Source: JADJPO01 sp046330955 (GTDB taxonomy: Bacteria > Actinomycetota > Actinomycetes > Actinomycetales > Kineosporiaceae). Taken from it: DNA of 64,000 bases. The DNA is taken from assembly GCA_046330955.1 (NCBI GenBank), contig JAXLRT010000002.1, positions 248,001 to 312,000 on the forward strand, in the 5' to 3' direction. A model generated the notes under the pieces. It had not been told where the DNA came from and did no database searches. It saw nothing but the letters and a program-made list of their open reading frames with translations. Positions within the stretch are counted from its first letter, which is position 1, and each line of letters starts with the position of its first letter. Positions 14,672 to 23,173 of this stretch are shown piece after piece. Position numbers and translations under genes: made by a program.

Positions 14672-15835
14672 GTGAGCTCGGCGCGCGAACTCGAGGTGGG
14701 CCTGGGAGCCGGTTCGCTGGCGACGGCCGACATGGTGCTCAACATCGGCCCCCAGCACCCGGCCACCCACGGGGTGCTGCGCTTGCGCATCGTGCTGGAC
14801 GGCGAGCGCATCACCGCCGCCGAACCGATGGTCGGGTACATGCACCGCGGCGCCGAGAAGCTGTTCGAGGTGCGCGACTACCGCCAGATCATCGTGCTGG
14901 CCAATCGCCACGACTGGTTGAGCGCCTTCGCGAACGAACTGGGCGTGGTGCTGGCCACCGAGCAGATGCTCGGCATGGAGGTACCGGTGCGCGCGGTCTG
15001 GGCGCGCACCCTGCTGGCCGAGCTGAACCGGGTCCTCAGCCACCTGGTGTTCCTGGGTTCCTACCCGCTCGAGCTCGGCGCCATCACCCCGGTCTTCTAC
15101 TCCTTCCGCGAGCGCGAGGAGCTGCAGGCCGTCATGGAGGAGATCTCCGGCGGCCGGATGCACTACATGTTCAACCGCGTCGGGGGCCTCAAGGAGGACC
15201 TGCCGGCGGGGTGGCTCGGCCGGGTCGGCGCGGCCATCGCCGCCGTCCGCTCACGCCTGCCCGACCTCGAGAACCTGTTGCTGGGCAACGAGATCCTGCG
15301 CGGGCGGACCCGAGGCGTCGGCGTCCTGCCGCGCGAGCTGGCCGCCGCCTACGGCGTCAGCGGGCCGATCGGGCGGGCCAGCGGCCTGGACGTCGACCTG
15401 CGCCGCGACGACCCCTACCTGGCCTATGGCGAACTGTTCGCCCCCGGGGGGCCGGGGCGGGTGGTCACCCGCACCGCCGGGGACAGCCTGGCCCGGCTCG
15501 AGGTGCTGGTCGAGCAGGTCCACGTCAGCCTCGACCTGGCCCAGGCCGGCCTGGACACCCTGGCCGCACTGCCCCGCGGGCCGATCAACGTCAAGCTGCC
15601 CAAGGTGCTCAAGGTGCCCGAGGGCCACATCTACCGCTGGACCGAGAACCCGTTGGGCATCAACGGGTACTACCTGGTCTCCAAGGGCGAGAAGACGCCG
15701 TGGCGGCTGAAGCTGCGGTCGGCGTCCTTCAACAACGTGCAGGTGCTCTCGCAACTGCTGCCGGGCACCCTGGTCGCCGACATGGTCTCGATCATGGGCT
15801 CGATGTTCTTCGTGGTGGGCGACGTCGACAAGTGA
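14672..15835 (+). CDS. nuoD: Orphan NuoD paralogue (complex I 49-kDa subunit family)
   Basis: A 387-residue NADH:quinone oxidoreductase subunit D homologue. Conserved blocks are NIGPQHPATHGVLRL, MVGYMHRGAEKLFEVRDYRQ, NRHDWLSAFANELG, NRVLSHLVFLGSYPLELGA, MHYMFNRVGGLKEDLP, LLGNEILRGRTRGVG and SFNNVQVLSQLLPGTLVADM. Length and motifs agree with full NuoD, yet no other peripheral or membrane Nuo genes are near, so this is a second, solitary copy as found in several actinobacteria. GTG 14672 lacks a Shine-Dalgarno; CAGACT lies 7 bases upstream (leaderless candidate). Its closeness to a MidA-like methyltransferase gene suggests a functional link. Confidence 0.85.
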   Translation: MSSARELEVGLGAGSLATADMVLNIGPQHPATHGVLRLRIVLDGERITAAEPMVGYMHRGAEKLFEVRDYRQIIVLANRHDWLSAFANELGVVLATEQMLGMEVPVRAVWARTLLAELNRVLSHLVFLGSYPLELGAITPVFYSFREREELQAVMEEISGGRMHYMFNRVGGLKEDLPAGWLGRVGAAIAAVRSRLPDLENLLLGNEILRGRTRGVGVLPRELAAAYGVSGPIGRASGLDVDLRRDDPYLAYGELFAPGGPGRVVTRTAGDSLARLEVLVEQVHVSLDLAQAGLDTLAALPRGPINVKLPKVLKVPEGHIYRWTENPLGINGYYLVSKGEKTPWRLKLRSASFNNVQVLSQLLPGTLVADMVSIMGSMFFVVGDVDK

Positions 15836-15874
15836 GCCCAGGGCTCACCTGTCGCGCGACCGCGGCGGGAGGCG

Positions 15875-17092
15875 TCAGGACGCCGTGCGCGCGGCGTCGT
15901 CCGGCACGAACGCCCCGGGGGTGAAGAACGGGGACGGCGGTACCCCGGGACGCATCGCCCGCGAGGCCGCGCGAGCGCCCTCCGCCAGCTGCCGCATCGC
16001 GTTCTGGTCGACCACGACCGACCGCTCGCCGGCCCCGTCGTGCCCGCGGGGCGCCGGCTCGAACAGGCTGGCCGGGCGCCGCTCGGGCCGCTCCAGGGTG
16101 AGGACGAAGTCATCCTCGGCGGCCGCGGTGCTGATCGAGGCGTAGACCAAGGCCTCCACCTGCTCGGCGGCCAGGTTCGCGGTGGCGGGCTGACGCTCGG
16201 GCACGGTACGCAGGTCGACCACCGGCGCGGCGGCCAGGTCATCGGCCAGGGCGGCGCCGATCAGCGCCAGGTCGGCCAGGGCATCGAAGGACGGGTGTGC
16301 GGCGCGCGGTCCGGCGGGGGCGAGTCGCTGCTCGTCCTCCGGGCGGGCGACGGCGTGACGGCCGTGGCCCGCGTGGCGGCCGGCCCCGGCGCGCGAGCCG
16401 CCGTGGGCCTCGACCGACTCGGTCGGCCCCGGCTCCAGCACCGGCACCCCCGCGGTGGCGAGCACCGGGGCGCCCGGCCCCGGCGGCAGCACCGGCAGCG
16501 AGGGGTCGCGGGTCATCGAGATCTCGAGCCCGGTGATCGGCGTCGCCGGCGGGCGCTGCGCGGGCAGACCGAACAGGTTGAGCGGCCCGGCCCCGTCGGC
16601 CGACCGGGCCGGTACCGGCGTCCCGGGCAGGCCGGGAGCGCAGGACTGCAGCCCGCGGCGGTTCGCGGTCAGGATCGGCAACGACCGGGGCGTCGCCGGC
16701 GAGGCGGCGCGGTCGAAGGCGTCGACGATCGGCAACGGGCCGGTGGTCGGCGAGGGGGGCGGTGTGGGCCGCAACACGGACGGCGCGGCGTCCCGTTCGC
16801 GGTGCGCCTCGGCGACCGCGAGCTCGAGCTCCCGGATCCGGGCGCGCAACTGCGCCCGGTCGGTGCGCAGTCGCCGCCGGCCGGCTCGGGAGTTGGCCTG
16901 TTCCAGCGCCACCCCGATCGCACCCGAGGCGGCACCGGCCGCGGCCAGGTCCGCGCGATGCAGCGCGACGCCGGCTCCGCCGGCGCCGAGCGCGATCACG
17001 ATCGCGGTCATGGGTGCTATCGACAGGGCGGCCTGCTTCGCATTCGGCGCCCAGCGCTGCCCGTCATCTCCCGAGGTGTGGCGTCCCTTCAC
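15875..17092 (-). CDS. Hypothetical Ala/Pro-rich protein with N-terminal hydrophobic segments
   Basis: A protein of about 405 residues with no recognised domain. An N-terminal hydrophobic stretch (AALSIAPMTAIVIALGAGGAG, then a weaker one) is followed by an Arg/Leu-rich segment predicted to form a coiled coil (RTDRAQLRARIRELELAVAE). A long low-complexity Pro/Gly/Ala region and a C-terminal helical part (LADLALIGAALADDLAAAP, EQVEALVYASISTAAAEDD) follow. It is probably membrane-anchored with a disordered tail. GTG 17092 is chosen; TAGGTT lies about 10 bases upstream. GTG 17149 is an in-frame alternative. It is convergent with nuoD. Confidence 0.55.
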   Translation of the reverse strand: MKGRHTSGDDGQRWAPNAKQAALSIAPMTAIVIALGAGGAGVALHRADLAAAGAASGAIGVALEQANSRAGRRRLRTDRAQLRARIRELELAVAEAHRERDAAPSVLRPTPPPSPTTGPLPIVDAFDRAASPATPRSLPILTANRRGLQSCAPGLPGTPVPARSADGAGPLNLFGLPAQRPPATPITGLEISMTRDPSLPVLPPGPGAPVLATAGVPVLEPGPTESVEAHGGSRAGAGRHAGHGRHAVARPEDEQRLAPAGPRAAHPSFDALADLALIGAALADDLAAAPVVDLRTVPERQPATANLAAEQVEALVYASISTAAAEDDFVLTLERPERRPASLFEPAPRGHDGAGERSVVVDQNAMRQLAEGARAASRAMRPGVPPSPFFTPGAFVPDDAARTAS

Positions 17093-17260
17093 GGCGACCA
17101 AACCTAGGCGGATCAGCCCAACACATCTGGTAACCGGGCCTCGACACACCGGCGTGTTCTGGCGAGGCCTTCTCGAGCCGTCCGACGGGCAGCGTTGCTG
17201 GTCACGACGAGGACGCCGATCGGCACCCGGTCAGTGGTGTCCGATTTGCGGCAACTCACC

Positions 17261-19039
17261 CTACGTGCCCGTGCGTGCAACACCCTTTTCACCAGTCACA
17301 ACAGTCACACCGCCCTCGTCGGGGTGACGCGGCGTTGCCGCGGCCAACGAGCGATGCACCAGGGTCACCGCCAGCGCCCCCTCGCCGACCGCCGAGGCCA
17401 CCCGGCGCACGGCCCCCGCACGAACGTCGCCGACGGCGAACACCCCGGGCCGCGAGGTCTCCAGCGCCGCGGGGGGCTGCTGCGCCGTCCAGCGAGGTTC
17501 CCCCTCCGGGAACGGCTGCCCGTCGGTCGGCACGTCGGCACCGGTCAGCACCGCTCCCCAGGGATCCAGGGCCACGGCACCGCGCAGCCAGTCGGTGCGC
17601 GGCACCGAGCCGATCAGCACGAACAGCACCCCCTCGACCTCCTCGCGCCGGCCGGTGTCGAGATCCTCGAGTTCGATCGCCTCGACGAATCCCTCACCTC
17701 GGCCCCCCACGATCTGCACCCGGGTCCGGACATCGATGTTCGGCAGCGAGTCGATCTCGCGCACCAGGTAGTCCGACATGGTCTCGGCCAACCCGGCCCG
17801 GCGCACCAGGATCGTCACCTGCCGGGCGTACCGGGCCAGGTGCACGGCGGCCTGGCCCGCGGAGTTGCCACCGCCCGCCACGAAGACCTGCCGCCCCCGC
17901 ATCGCCTGGGCCTCGGCCACGGCGGCGCCGTAGAACACCCCACGGCCCTGGAGCGCCTCCAGGGCGGGTACGCCCAGCCGCCGGTACGTCACGCCGACCG
18001 CCAACACCACCGTGCGCGCGCGGGCGACCGTGCCGTCGGACAACCCGATCCGGTGCACCCCGTCGACGGTGTCGAGCGAGATCGCCGAGCGCATGAACAG
18101 GAAGCGCGCCCCGAAGGCCCAGGCCTGCTGATAGGCGGCGAAGGTCAACCGGCTGCCGCTCAACCCCGTCGGGAAGCCGAGGTAGTTGCGGATCAGCGAG
18201 CTGGTGCCCGCCTGGCCGCCGACCGCCTCGGCCTCGATCACGAGCGTGCGCAGCCCCTCGGAGGCGGCGTAGACCGCGGCCCCCAGGCCGGCCGGCCCCC
18301 CGCCGACGATCGCCAGATCGAACACCTCGTCCTCGGCCAGCGGGTCCATCAGGCCGAAGGCCTGGGCGATGTCGAGGCCCGTGGGCGCCGTGAGCACCGT
18401 CGGTTCGACGGTGAAACGCAGCTCGACCACGGGCAGTGCCGGCTCGACCAGCCCCATCGAGGCCAACGCGGCGTCCCCTTCGGGTTCGTCCGAGGCGATG
18501 AACGCCGCGGGAATGCGGTTGCGCGCGAACAGGTCTCGCAACTCCTGGGTTCGCGGCGACCACCGCGGTCCGATCACCCGGACCGCCTGGAACCCCTGCC
18601 CGGTGCGCGAGGACCACTCCTCGAGCACCTCGGTCACGCTGCGGTGGAACTCCTCGTCGCGGGTCGGCCCGGGGCGCATCACCCAGCGGTCCAGCCGGCC
18701 CAGGGTGATCGCCTCGAAGATCGGCCCGGTGGTGGACCAGTCGCCCCAGCGCACCACCGCGACCCGCAGCGCACCGCGATCCAGGGCTCCGGCCCGAGCG
18801 AGGACGTCGAGCCCGTCCGTGTCGGCACCGCCGTAGCCGATCATGATCATGGCGATCGGCGCCCGTCCGGTCAGATCACGCACCGCAGCGCTCGCCTCGC
18901 CCGGATCGGCCAGCATCAGCACCCGGTAGTCGCCGCCGTACCGACCGGACAGCGCCGCGCCGAGAGCGTCGCGGACGTGCGCCTCCCGGCTGGCGGCCAG
19001 GATCACCGGGCGGGGGTCGGGCGCGCCGTCCGCGGTCAC
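17261..19039 (-). CDS. Thioredoxin-reductase-like flavoprotein with N-terminal pseudo-receiver and glutaredoxin-like region
   Basis: A 592-residue fusion. Residues about 10-130 resemble a response-regulator receiver (PVILAASREAHVRDALGAAL), but the phospho-acceptor strand reads AMIMIGYGGAD and lacks the aspartate. Residues about 150-235 look like a glutaredoxin fold without a CxxC (RWSPRTQELRDLFARNRIPA). Residues about 250-560 form a TrxB-like FAD/NAD(P)H oxidoreductase: LAIVGGGPAGLGAAVYAASEG, VGGQAGTSSLIRNYLGFP, VFVAGGGNSAGQAAVHLA and GVFAVGDVR. The redox CxxC of thioredoxin reductase is absent, so another acceptor is needed. GTG 19039 overlaps the stop of the upstream membrane protein (GTGA). 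Confidence 0.85.
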   Translation of the reverse strand: MTADGAPDPRPVILAASREAHVRDALGAALSGRYGGDYRVLMLADPGEASAAVRDLTGRAPIAMIMIGYGGADTDGLDVLARAGALDRGALRVAVVRWGDWSTTGPIFEAITLGRLDRWVMRPGPTRDEEFHRSVTEVLEEWSSRTGQGFQAVRVIGPRWSPRTQELRDLFARNRIPAAFIASDEPEGDAALASMGLVEPALPVVELRFTVEPTVLTAPTGLDIAQAFGLMDPLAEDEVFDLAIVGGGPAGLGAAVYAASEGLRTLVIEAEAVGGQAGTSSLIRNYLGFPTGLSGSRLTFAAYQQAWAFGARFLFMRSAISLDTVDGVHRIGLSDGTVARARTVVLAVGVTYRRLGVPALEALQGRGVFYGAAVAEAQAMRGRQVFVAGGGNSAGQAAVHLARYARQVTILVRRAGLAETMSDYLVREIDSLPNIDVRTRVQIVGGRGEGFVEAIELEDLDTGRREEVEGVLFVLIGSVPRTDWLRGAVALDPWGAVLTGADVPTDGQPFPEGEPRWTAQQPPAALETSRPGVFAVGDVRAGAVRRVASAVGEGALAVTLVHRSLAAATPRHPDEGGVTVVTGEKGVARTGT

Positions 19040-19920
19040 GTCGCCCCCCGAACCCCGGACGACGCCTGCGCCGCCCGGATCGCCACCCGCCACCCGGCCA
19101 CGCCGGTCAGGCCGATCCAGACCAACGCGATCACGTAGCCGATCAGCGCCGGGCCGCGGCGGGCGTCGTCCAGGAACATCGCCAGCGCGGTCAGTTCGAG
19201 CGCCGCGAAGGCGGTGTACCCGAGCGCGGCGGGGACCAGTAGCCGGGTCTCGGTGCGCACCGCCCACACGGCGGCCACCGCGAAGGCGATCACCCAGGCG
19301 CCGGTGATCCGGGCCATGAACGGCGTCAGCGCCCACGGCCACTGCCTCACCAGCGGGTCGAGGATCAGCACCAGCCCGGCGCCACAGAGCCCCAGCACCA
19401 CGCCCTGGATCAGCAGCGAGACCCGGATGGGGATCGGTAGCCCGGCCGCCGGCCGCACGGCCTCGGCCCGGCCGTGACCCCACCTCGACCGGGCCATCAG
19501 GACGGCGAACATCGACGCCGGCACCACCACGTACACCACCACCCAGAACCACGCCGCCAGGCGGGGCAGCCCATCGGCCTTCAGGTGCAACCGGTCCCGG
19601 TGCAGCACGGTGGCCACCAGCGTGAACACGGTGAACACCCAGATCGTCAGCCACGGGCCGCCGGCGGCCGCCCAGCGACCGTCGCGCAACATCGAGATCA
19701 CCAGGACGCAGCCCGCGCCGTAGCCTGCCCCGAGGTAGGCGGCCGCCAGCGGAGGCCGGATGGTCCAGGCGAAGACGCGGTCCGTGGCCTCGGCACCCAC
19801 CCACAACGCGACCACCGCGAGCGCGGTGAGGATCCCGAAACCGATCAGCAGCGCGGTGACGATCGCCCCCAGGTCGCGCCGCACGGGCCGCCGAGGCATC
19901 GTCATCGAGACCTCACCCAT
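19036..19920 (-). CDS. Polytopic membrane protein of unknown function
   Basis: A 294-residue integral membrane protein with about eight hydrophobic helices spread over its length, for example IVTALLIGFGILTALAVVAL near the N-terminus and ALIGYVIALVWIGLTGVAGW near the C-terminus. No transporter or redox motif (haem His pair, CxxC) is evident. It is upstream of and coupled to the flavoprotein (GTGA overlap), so it may be that enzyme's membrane partner or electron acceptor site. ATG 19920 is chosen because GGAGGGGGG lies upstream; GTG 19938 is in frame. It is divergent from the NLR-like gene. Confidence 0.65.
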   Translation of the reverse strand: MGEVSMTMPRRPVRRDLGAIVTALLIGFGILTALAVVALWVGAEATDRVFAWTIRPPLAAAYLGAGYGAGCVLVISMLRDGRWAAAGGPWLTIWVFTVFTLVATVLHRDRLHLKADGLPRLAAWFWVVVYVVVPASMFAVLMARSRWGHGRAEAVRPAAGLPIPIRVSLLIQGVVLGLCGAGLVLILDPLVRQWPWALTPFMARITGAWVIAFAVAAVWAVRTETRLLVPAALGYTAFAALELTALAMFLDDARRGPALIGYVIALVWIGLTGVAGWRVAIRAAQASSGVRGAT

Positions 19921-20049
19921 GCCGAAACCCCCCTCCACCTCTCATTCCGCACATAGGTGATGAATGGCTCAGAGTAGGGGTACCTCTTCGACGGGGCGCG
20001 CGCACATGTCCCCCTCGCCCGGCTCCCCCCACGCGACAGGAGGCGACGC

Positions 20050-22689
20050 ATGATCACCGATCCGGCGCCGATCACCGCCGAGCCCGCCCGCGGCCCGGGC
20101 ATCGAGACCTGGGACCAACGGGTGCGCGTGTTCGTCTCCTCCACCCTCGAGGAGCTCGCCGCCGAGCGGGCCGCCGTCCGGGCAGCGATCACGCAGCTGC
20201 ACCTGACGCCGGTGATGTTCGACCTGGGCGCCCGGGCCCACCCGCCGCGCGACCTCTACCTGGCCTATCTGGAGCGCAGCGATGTCTTCATCGGCATCTA
20301 CGGCGAGCGTTATGGCTGGATCGCCCCCGGCAACACCATCTCGGGGCTGGAGGAGGAGTACCTGCTGGCCGGCGATCGCCCCAAGCTGCTCTACCTGCGG
20401 ACCCCGGCCGCGGCCCGTGAGCCGCGATTGACCGAGCTGATCGAGCGGATGTGGGCCTCCTCCGGGGTCTCGACCGCCCCCTTCGCCGACGCCGACGACC
20501 TCGGCCGCCGGGTGATCGACGATCTGGCGGTGCTGCTCACCGAGCGTTTCCGCGCCCCTGCCGCCATCGGACCGGTCCTGGATCCCGCGCCGTTGCCTCA
20601 CCCGCCGTCCCCGCTGATCGGCCGGACGGCCGAGTTGGAGCTGCTCCGCTCGCTGCTGACCGGCACCGAGACCCGGTTGGTGACCCTGCTGGGTCCCGGG
20701 GGTATCGGCAAGACCCGCCTGGCACTGGCGGTGGCCGACGCGTGCCGACCGCAATTGGACGCCGTGTGTTTCGTCGATCTGTCGGTGATTCGCGAGCCCG
20801 GCGAGGTCCTGGGTGCCGTGGCCGTCGCGATGCGGGTGCACCCGGGTGCCCGCCCGGTGGCCGAGGTGCTGGTCGACGTCCTGAACAGTCATCGGGTGCT
20901 CGTGGTGCTGGACAACGTCGAACACGTCCTGGCGGCCGGCCCCGACATCGCCCGGCTGATCGCCCTGTGTCCCGAGACCCGGGTGCTCGCCACCAGTCGC
21001 GCGGTGCTCCACCTGCGCGGTGAGCACGAGATCGCCCTCGGGCCGTTGGCCGTACCCCCGCTCACCGGCGATCGCCCGCAGCCGGACCAGGTGCGCGATG
21101 TCGAGGCGGTTCGGCTGTTCGTGCACCGGGCGGCGCAGGTTCGCCCGTCGTTCGCGCTCACCGACGACAACGCCGCCGAGGTCACCGCCATCGTCAACCG
21201 GCTGGAAGGCATCCCGCTGGCCCTGGAGTTGGCCGCCGCCCGGCTCCGGCTGCTGCCGTTGACCTCGGTGGTGCCTGCCAGCGCGCTGGACCTGGCGTCG
21301 GCGGACCTCGATGCACCGGTGCGCCAACACACCCTGCGGGCCACCATCGCCTGGAGCAACGGCCTGCTCGCCGAGCCCGACCAGGCCGCGCTGCGCGCCG
21401 TGTCGGTGCTGCCCGGCGGGTGGACGGTGGCTGCCGCACGCGCCGTGATCGCCGCCGACAGCGCCGACAACACCGACAACACAGACAGCACAGACATCGA
21501 CGCCGGCGCGACCTTGGCCCAGCTGTCCCGGCTGGTGGAGCAGAGCATGGTGCGGGTCGAGTTGGCCGCCACCGGAGAACCGCGATTCCGCATGCTCGAG
21601 GCGGTGCGCAGTTACGCCCTGGAGCAGCTCCGGGCCGCCGGGGAGTACCCGGCAACCATGCAGCGGCTGGCGGACTACGTTCACCGCCTCGCCGCGCAGG
21701 GCGGTGAGGGCCTGTGCCGCAACGAGTCCCGTCGCTGGCGAGAGCGGCTGGACGCCGAGATCGACGTGGTCCGCACCACCCTGACGTGGGCGCTGGACAG
21801 CGATGACGCGGCGCTGGTGGTGCAGATCAGCGCGGCGCTGGCCCGCTATTGGTGGAGCCGAGGGCTGCTCCCCGAGATGCTCGCGCTCGCCGAGTCGGTC
21901 GCCGGGCTGAGCTCTGCCTCGACGCTGTCGCCGGCCGAGGCGGATCTGCTGGCCTGGTGCCGAGGCACGATCCGGATCGCCACCGGGGACGACGACGAGG
22001 CACGCGACCTGCTGACCCGCGCCGCCGAGGGCGCCCGGGCGCGCGGCGATGATCGGCTCCTGGCGCAGGCGTTGTTCAGCAGCGCGCTGATCGCGCCGGC
22101 CCCGACCCAGCAGCCGCTGCTCGAGCAGGCCCTGGCCCTGTTCGAGCACCGGGCCGACCGCTGGGGCCAGGCGCTGACCCTGCTCCCGCTGGGCACCCTG
22201 GATCTGCTCGCCGGTCGCCTCGAGAAGGCAACCCGATGCCACATCGAGGCCCAGGCCCACGCCGAGGCGATCGAGGATGATCACATGATCGCGTTGGCGT
22301 CGGACCAGTTGGCGGCCGACGCGTTGCTCAGCGGACGGCCCGAGGACGCCGCCCGCCACCTGCACCGCTCGGTGGAGATCCATCTCGACCTGCACGATCC
22401 CGAGGGCACGGCCAACTGTCTGGACGCGATGGCCGCCCTGACCCTCGCCCGGGGTGCCGTCGACCGGGCTGCGCGCTACCTGGCGGCGGCCGACCGGGTG
22501 CGCCGGGTGGCCGGGGTCGTGGTCTGGCCCTTCCTGCGCCCGCTCCACGACCAGTTGGTCTCGGCGGTGCACGCGGCCCGTCGTCCCGATGCCGACTCGA
22601 CACCCACCGGAGGTCAGGGGACGGTCTGGAACGGTATTCAGGCGCTGGACGCCGCCCGCGGCGACCTGGGTGAGGCGCCGGCGGTCTGA
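20050..22689 (+). CDS. DUF4062-NB-ARC-TPR protein (NLR-like STAND ATPase)
   Basis: An 879-residue multidomain protein. Residues about 24-110 form a DUF4062 domain (VRVFVSSTLEELAAERAAV, then LERSDVFIGIYGERYGW), a TIR-related fold used as an N-terminal effector or adaptor. Residues about 185-430 are an NB-ARC/AfsR-type ATPase: LIGRTAELELL, Walker A GPGGIGKT (215-222), Walker B VLVVLDNVEH, the ATSR sensor and GIPLALELAAARL. A winged helix and then TPR-like helices (about residues 600-820) complete the sensor half. A linker near residue 475 is a run of DNTDNTDSTDID encoded by a short DNA repeat. GGAGGCG precedes ATG 20050. Similar proteins are often annotated as AfsR-like regulators, but there is no DNA-binding domain; a defence or stress-sensing role is inferred from architecture. 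Confidence 0.85.
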   Translation: MITDPAPITAEPARGPGIETWDQRVRVFVSSTLEELAAERAAVRAAITQLHLTPVMFDLGARAHPPRDLYLAYLERSDVFIGIYGERYGWIAPGNTISGLEEEYLLAGDRPKLLYLRTPAAAREPRLTELIERMWASSGVSTAPFADADDLGRRVIDDLAVLLTERFRAPAAIGPVLDPAPLPHPPSPLIGRTAELELLRSLLTGTETRLVTLLGPGGIGKTRLALAVADACRPQLDAVCFVDLSVIREPGEVLGAVAVAMRVHPGARPVAEVLVDVLNSHRVLVVLDNVEHVLAAGPDIARLIALCPETRVLATSRAVLHLRGEHEIALGPLAVPPLTGDRPQPDQVRDVEAVRLFVHRAAQVRPSFALTDDNAAEVTAIVNRLEGIPLALELAAARLRLLPLTSVVPASALDLASADLDAPVRQHTLRATIAWSNGLLAEPDQAALRAVSVLPGGWTVAAARAVIAADSADNTDNTDSTDIDAGATLAQLSRLVEQSMVRVELAATGEPRFRMLEAVRSYALEQLRAAGEYPATMQRLADYVHRLAAQGGEGLCRNESRRWRERLDAEIDVVRTTLTWALDSDDAALVVQISAALARYWWSRGLLPEMLALAESVAGLSSASTLSPAEADLLAWCRGTIRIATGDDDEARDLLTRAAEGARARGDDRLLAQALFSSALIAPAPTQQPLLEQALALFEHRADRWGQALTLLPLGTLDLLAGRLEKATRCHIEAQAHAEAIEDDHMIALASDQLAADALLSGRPEDAARHLHRSVEIHLDLHDPEGTANCLDAMAALTLARGAVDRAARYLAAADRVRRVAGVVVWPFLRPLHDQLVSAVHAARRPDADSTPTGGQGTVWNGIQALDAARGDLGEAPAV

Positions 22690-22702
22690 CCGGCCGCCGG
22701 GC

Positions 22703-23173
22703 TCAGGCGGCCTGCGTGGGTTCGTCGAGTTCGTCGGCGCCGGGCGGCCGACGACACCACCGCTGCCCGATCAGGCCCGCCACCGCCAGCACGATCGCGG
22801 CCAGGGCACTGGCGACCGCCATCCAGAACAGCGAGCGCCGCTCCCCCACCAGAGCCCGCAGCACCACGACGGCCTGGGCGGCGTACCACCCGGTCAGCAC
22901 CGCCCCCACCGAGCTGGAGGCCGAGGCCAGGACGGCGATCCGAGCGGCGGTGAGCGGGCTCATCGGTTGAGCGCGCCGACCCTGGACCCACCGACGGACC
23001 TCCCAGCCTGCCACCAGCACCACGCCGGCCAACACGATCAGCCCGGCAGGCGCCGTCCAGGGCACCGGCAGTGGGTCGTTCCCGTTGCGCTGCAACGCAT
23101 CCAGCACCACCCAGCTCGCCCCGCCGACGATCACGGCGAGGGCCAGCAGGGTCGCCCACCGCGTACTGCGCAT
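22703..23173 (-). CDS. DUF3180 membrane protein
   Basis: A 156-residue protein with four membrane helices (about residues 7-28, 43-62, 80-105 and 115-137) and a polar C-terminal tail. DUF3180 proteins are actinobacterial and almost always follow folK; their function is unknown. ATG 23173 overlaps the TGA of the folBK gene (ATGA), so it is translated in the folate chain. It is convergent with the NLR-like gene, 13 bases apart. Confidence 0.85.
   Translation of the reverse strand: MRSTRWATLLALAVIVGGASWVVLDALQRNGNDPLPVPWTAPAGLIVLAGVVLVAGWEVRRWVQGRRAQPMSPLTAARIAVLASASSSVGAVLTGWYAAQAVVVLRALVGERRSLFWMAVASALAAIVLAVAGLIGQRWCRRPPGADELDEPTQAA

Noticed and set aside
14672..15835. Part of a nuo (complex I) operon
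   Set aside because: Neighbours are PH-domain proteins and an unknown membrane protein; no other nuo subunit lies within the window except the distant NuoF-like gene, which belongs to a different electron-transfer operon.
19969..22572. 867-codon minus-strand ORF opposite the NLR-like gene
   Set aside because: An antisense shadow with QRRR/GG-rich composition; the plus strand encodes clear DUF4062 and NB-ARC motifs.
20050..22689. AfsR/SARP transcriptional regulator
   Set aside because: NB-ARC and TPR parts agree, but the N-terminus is DUF4062 and there is no OmpR-type or LuxR-type DNA-binding domain.
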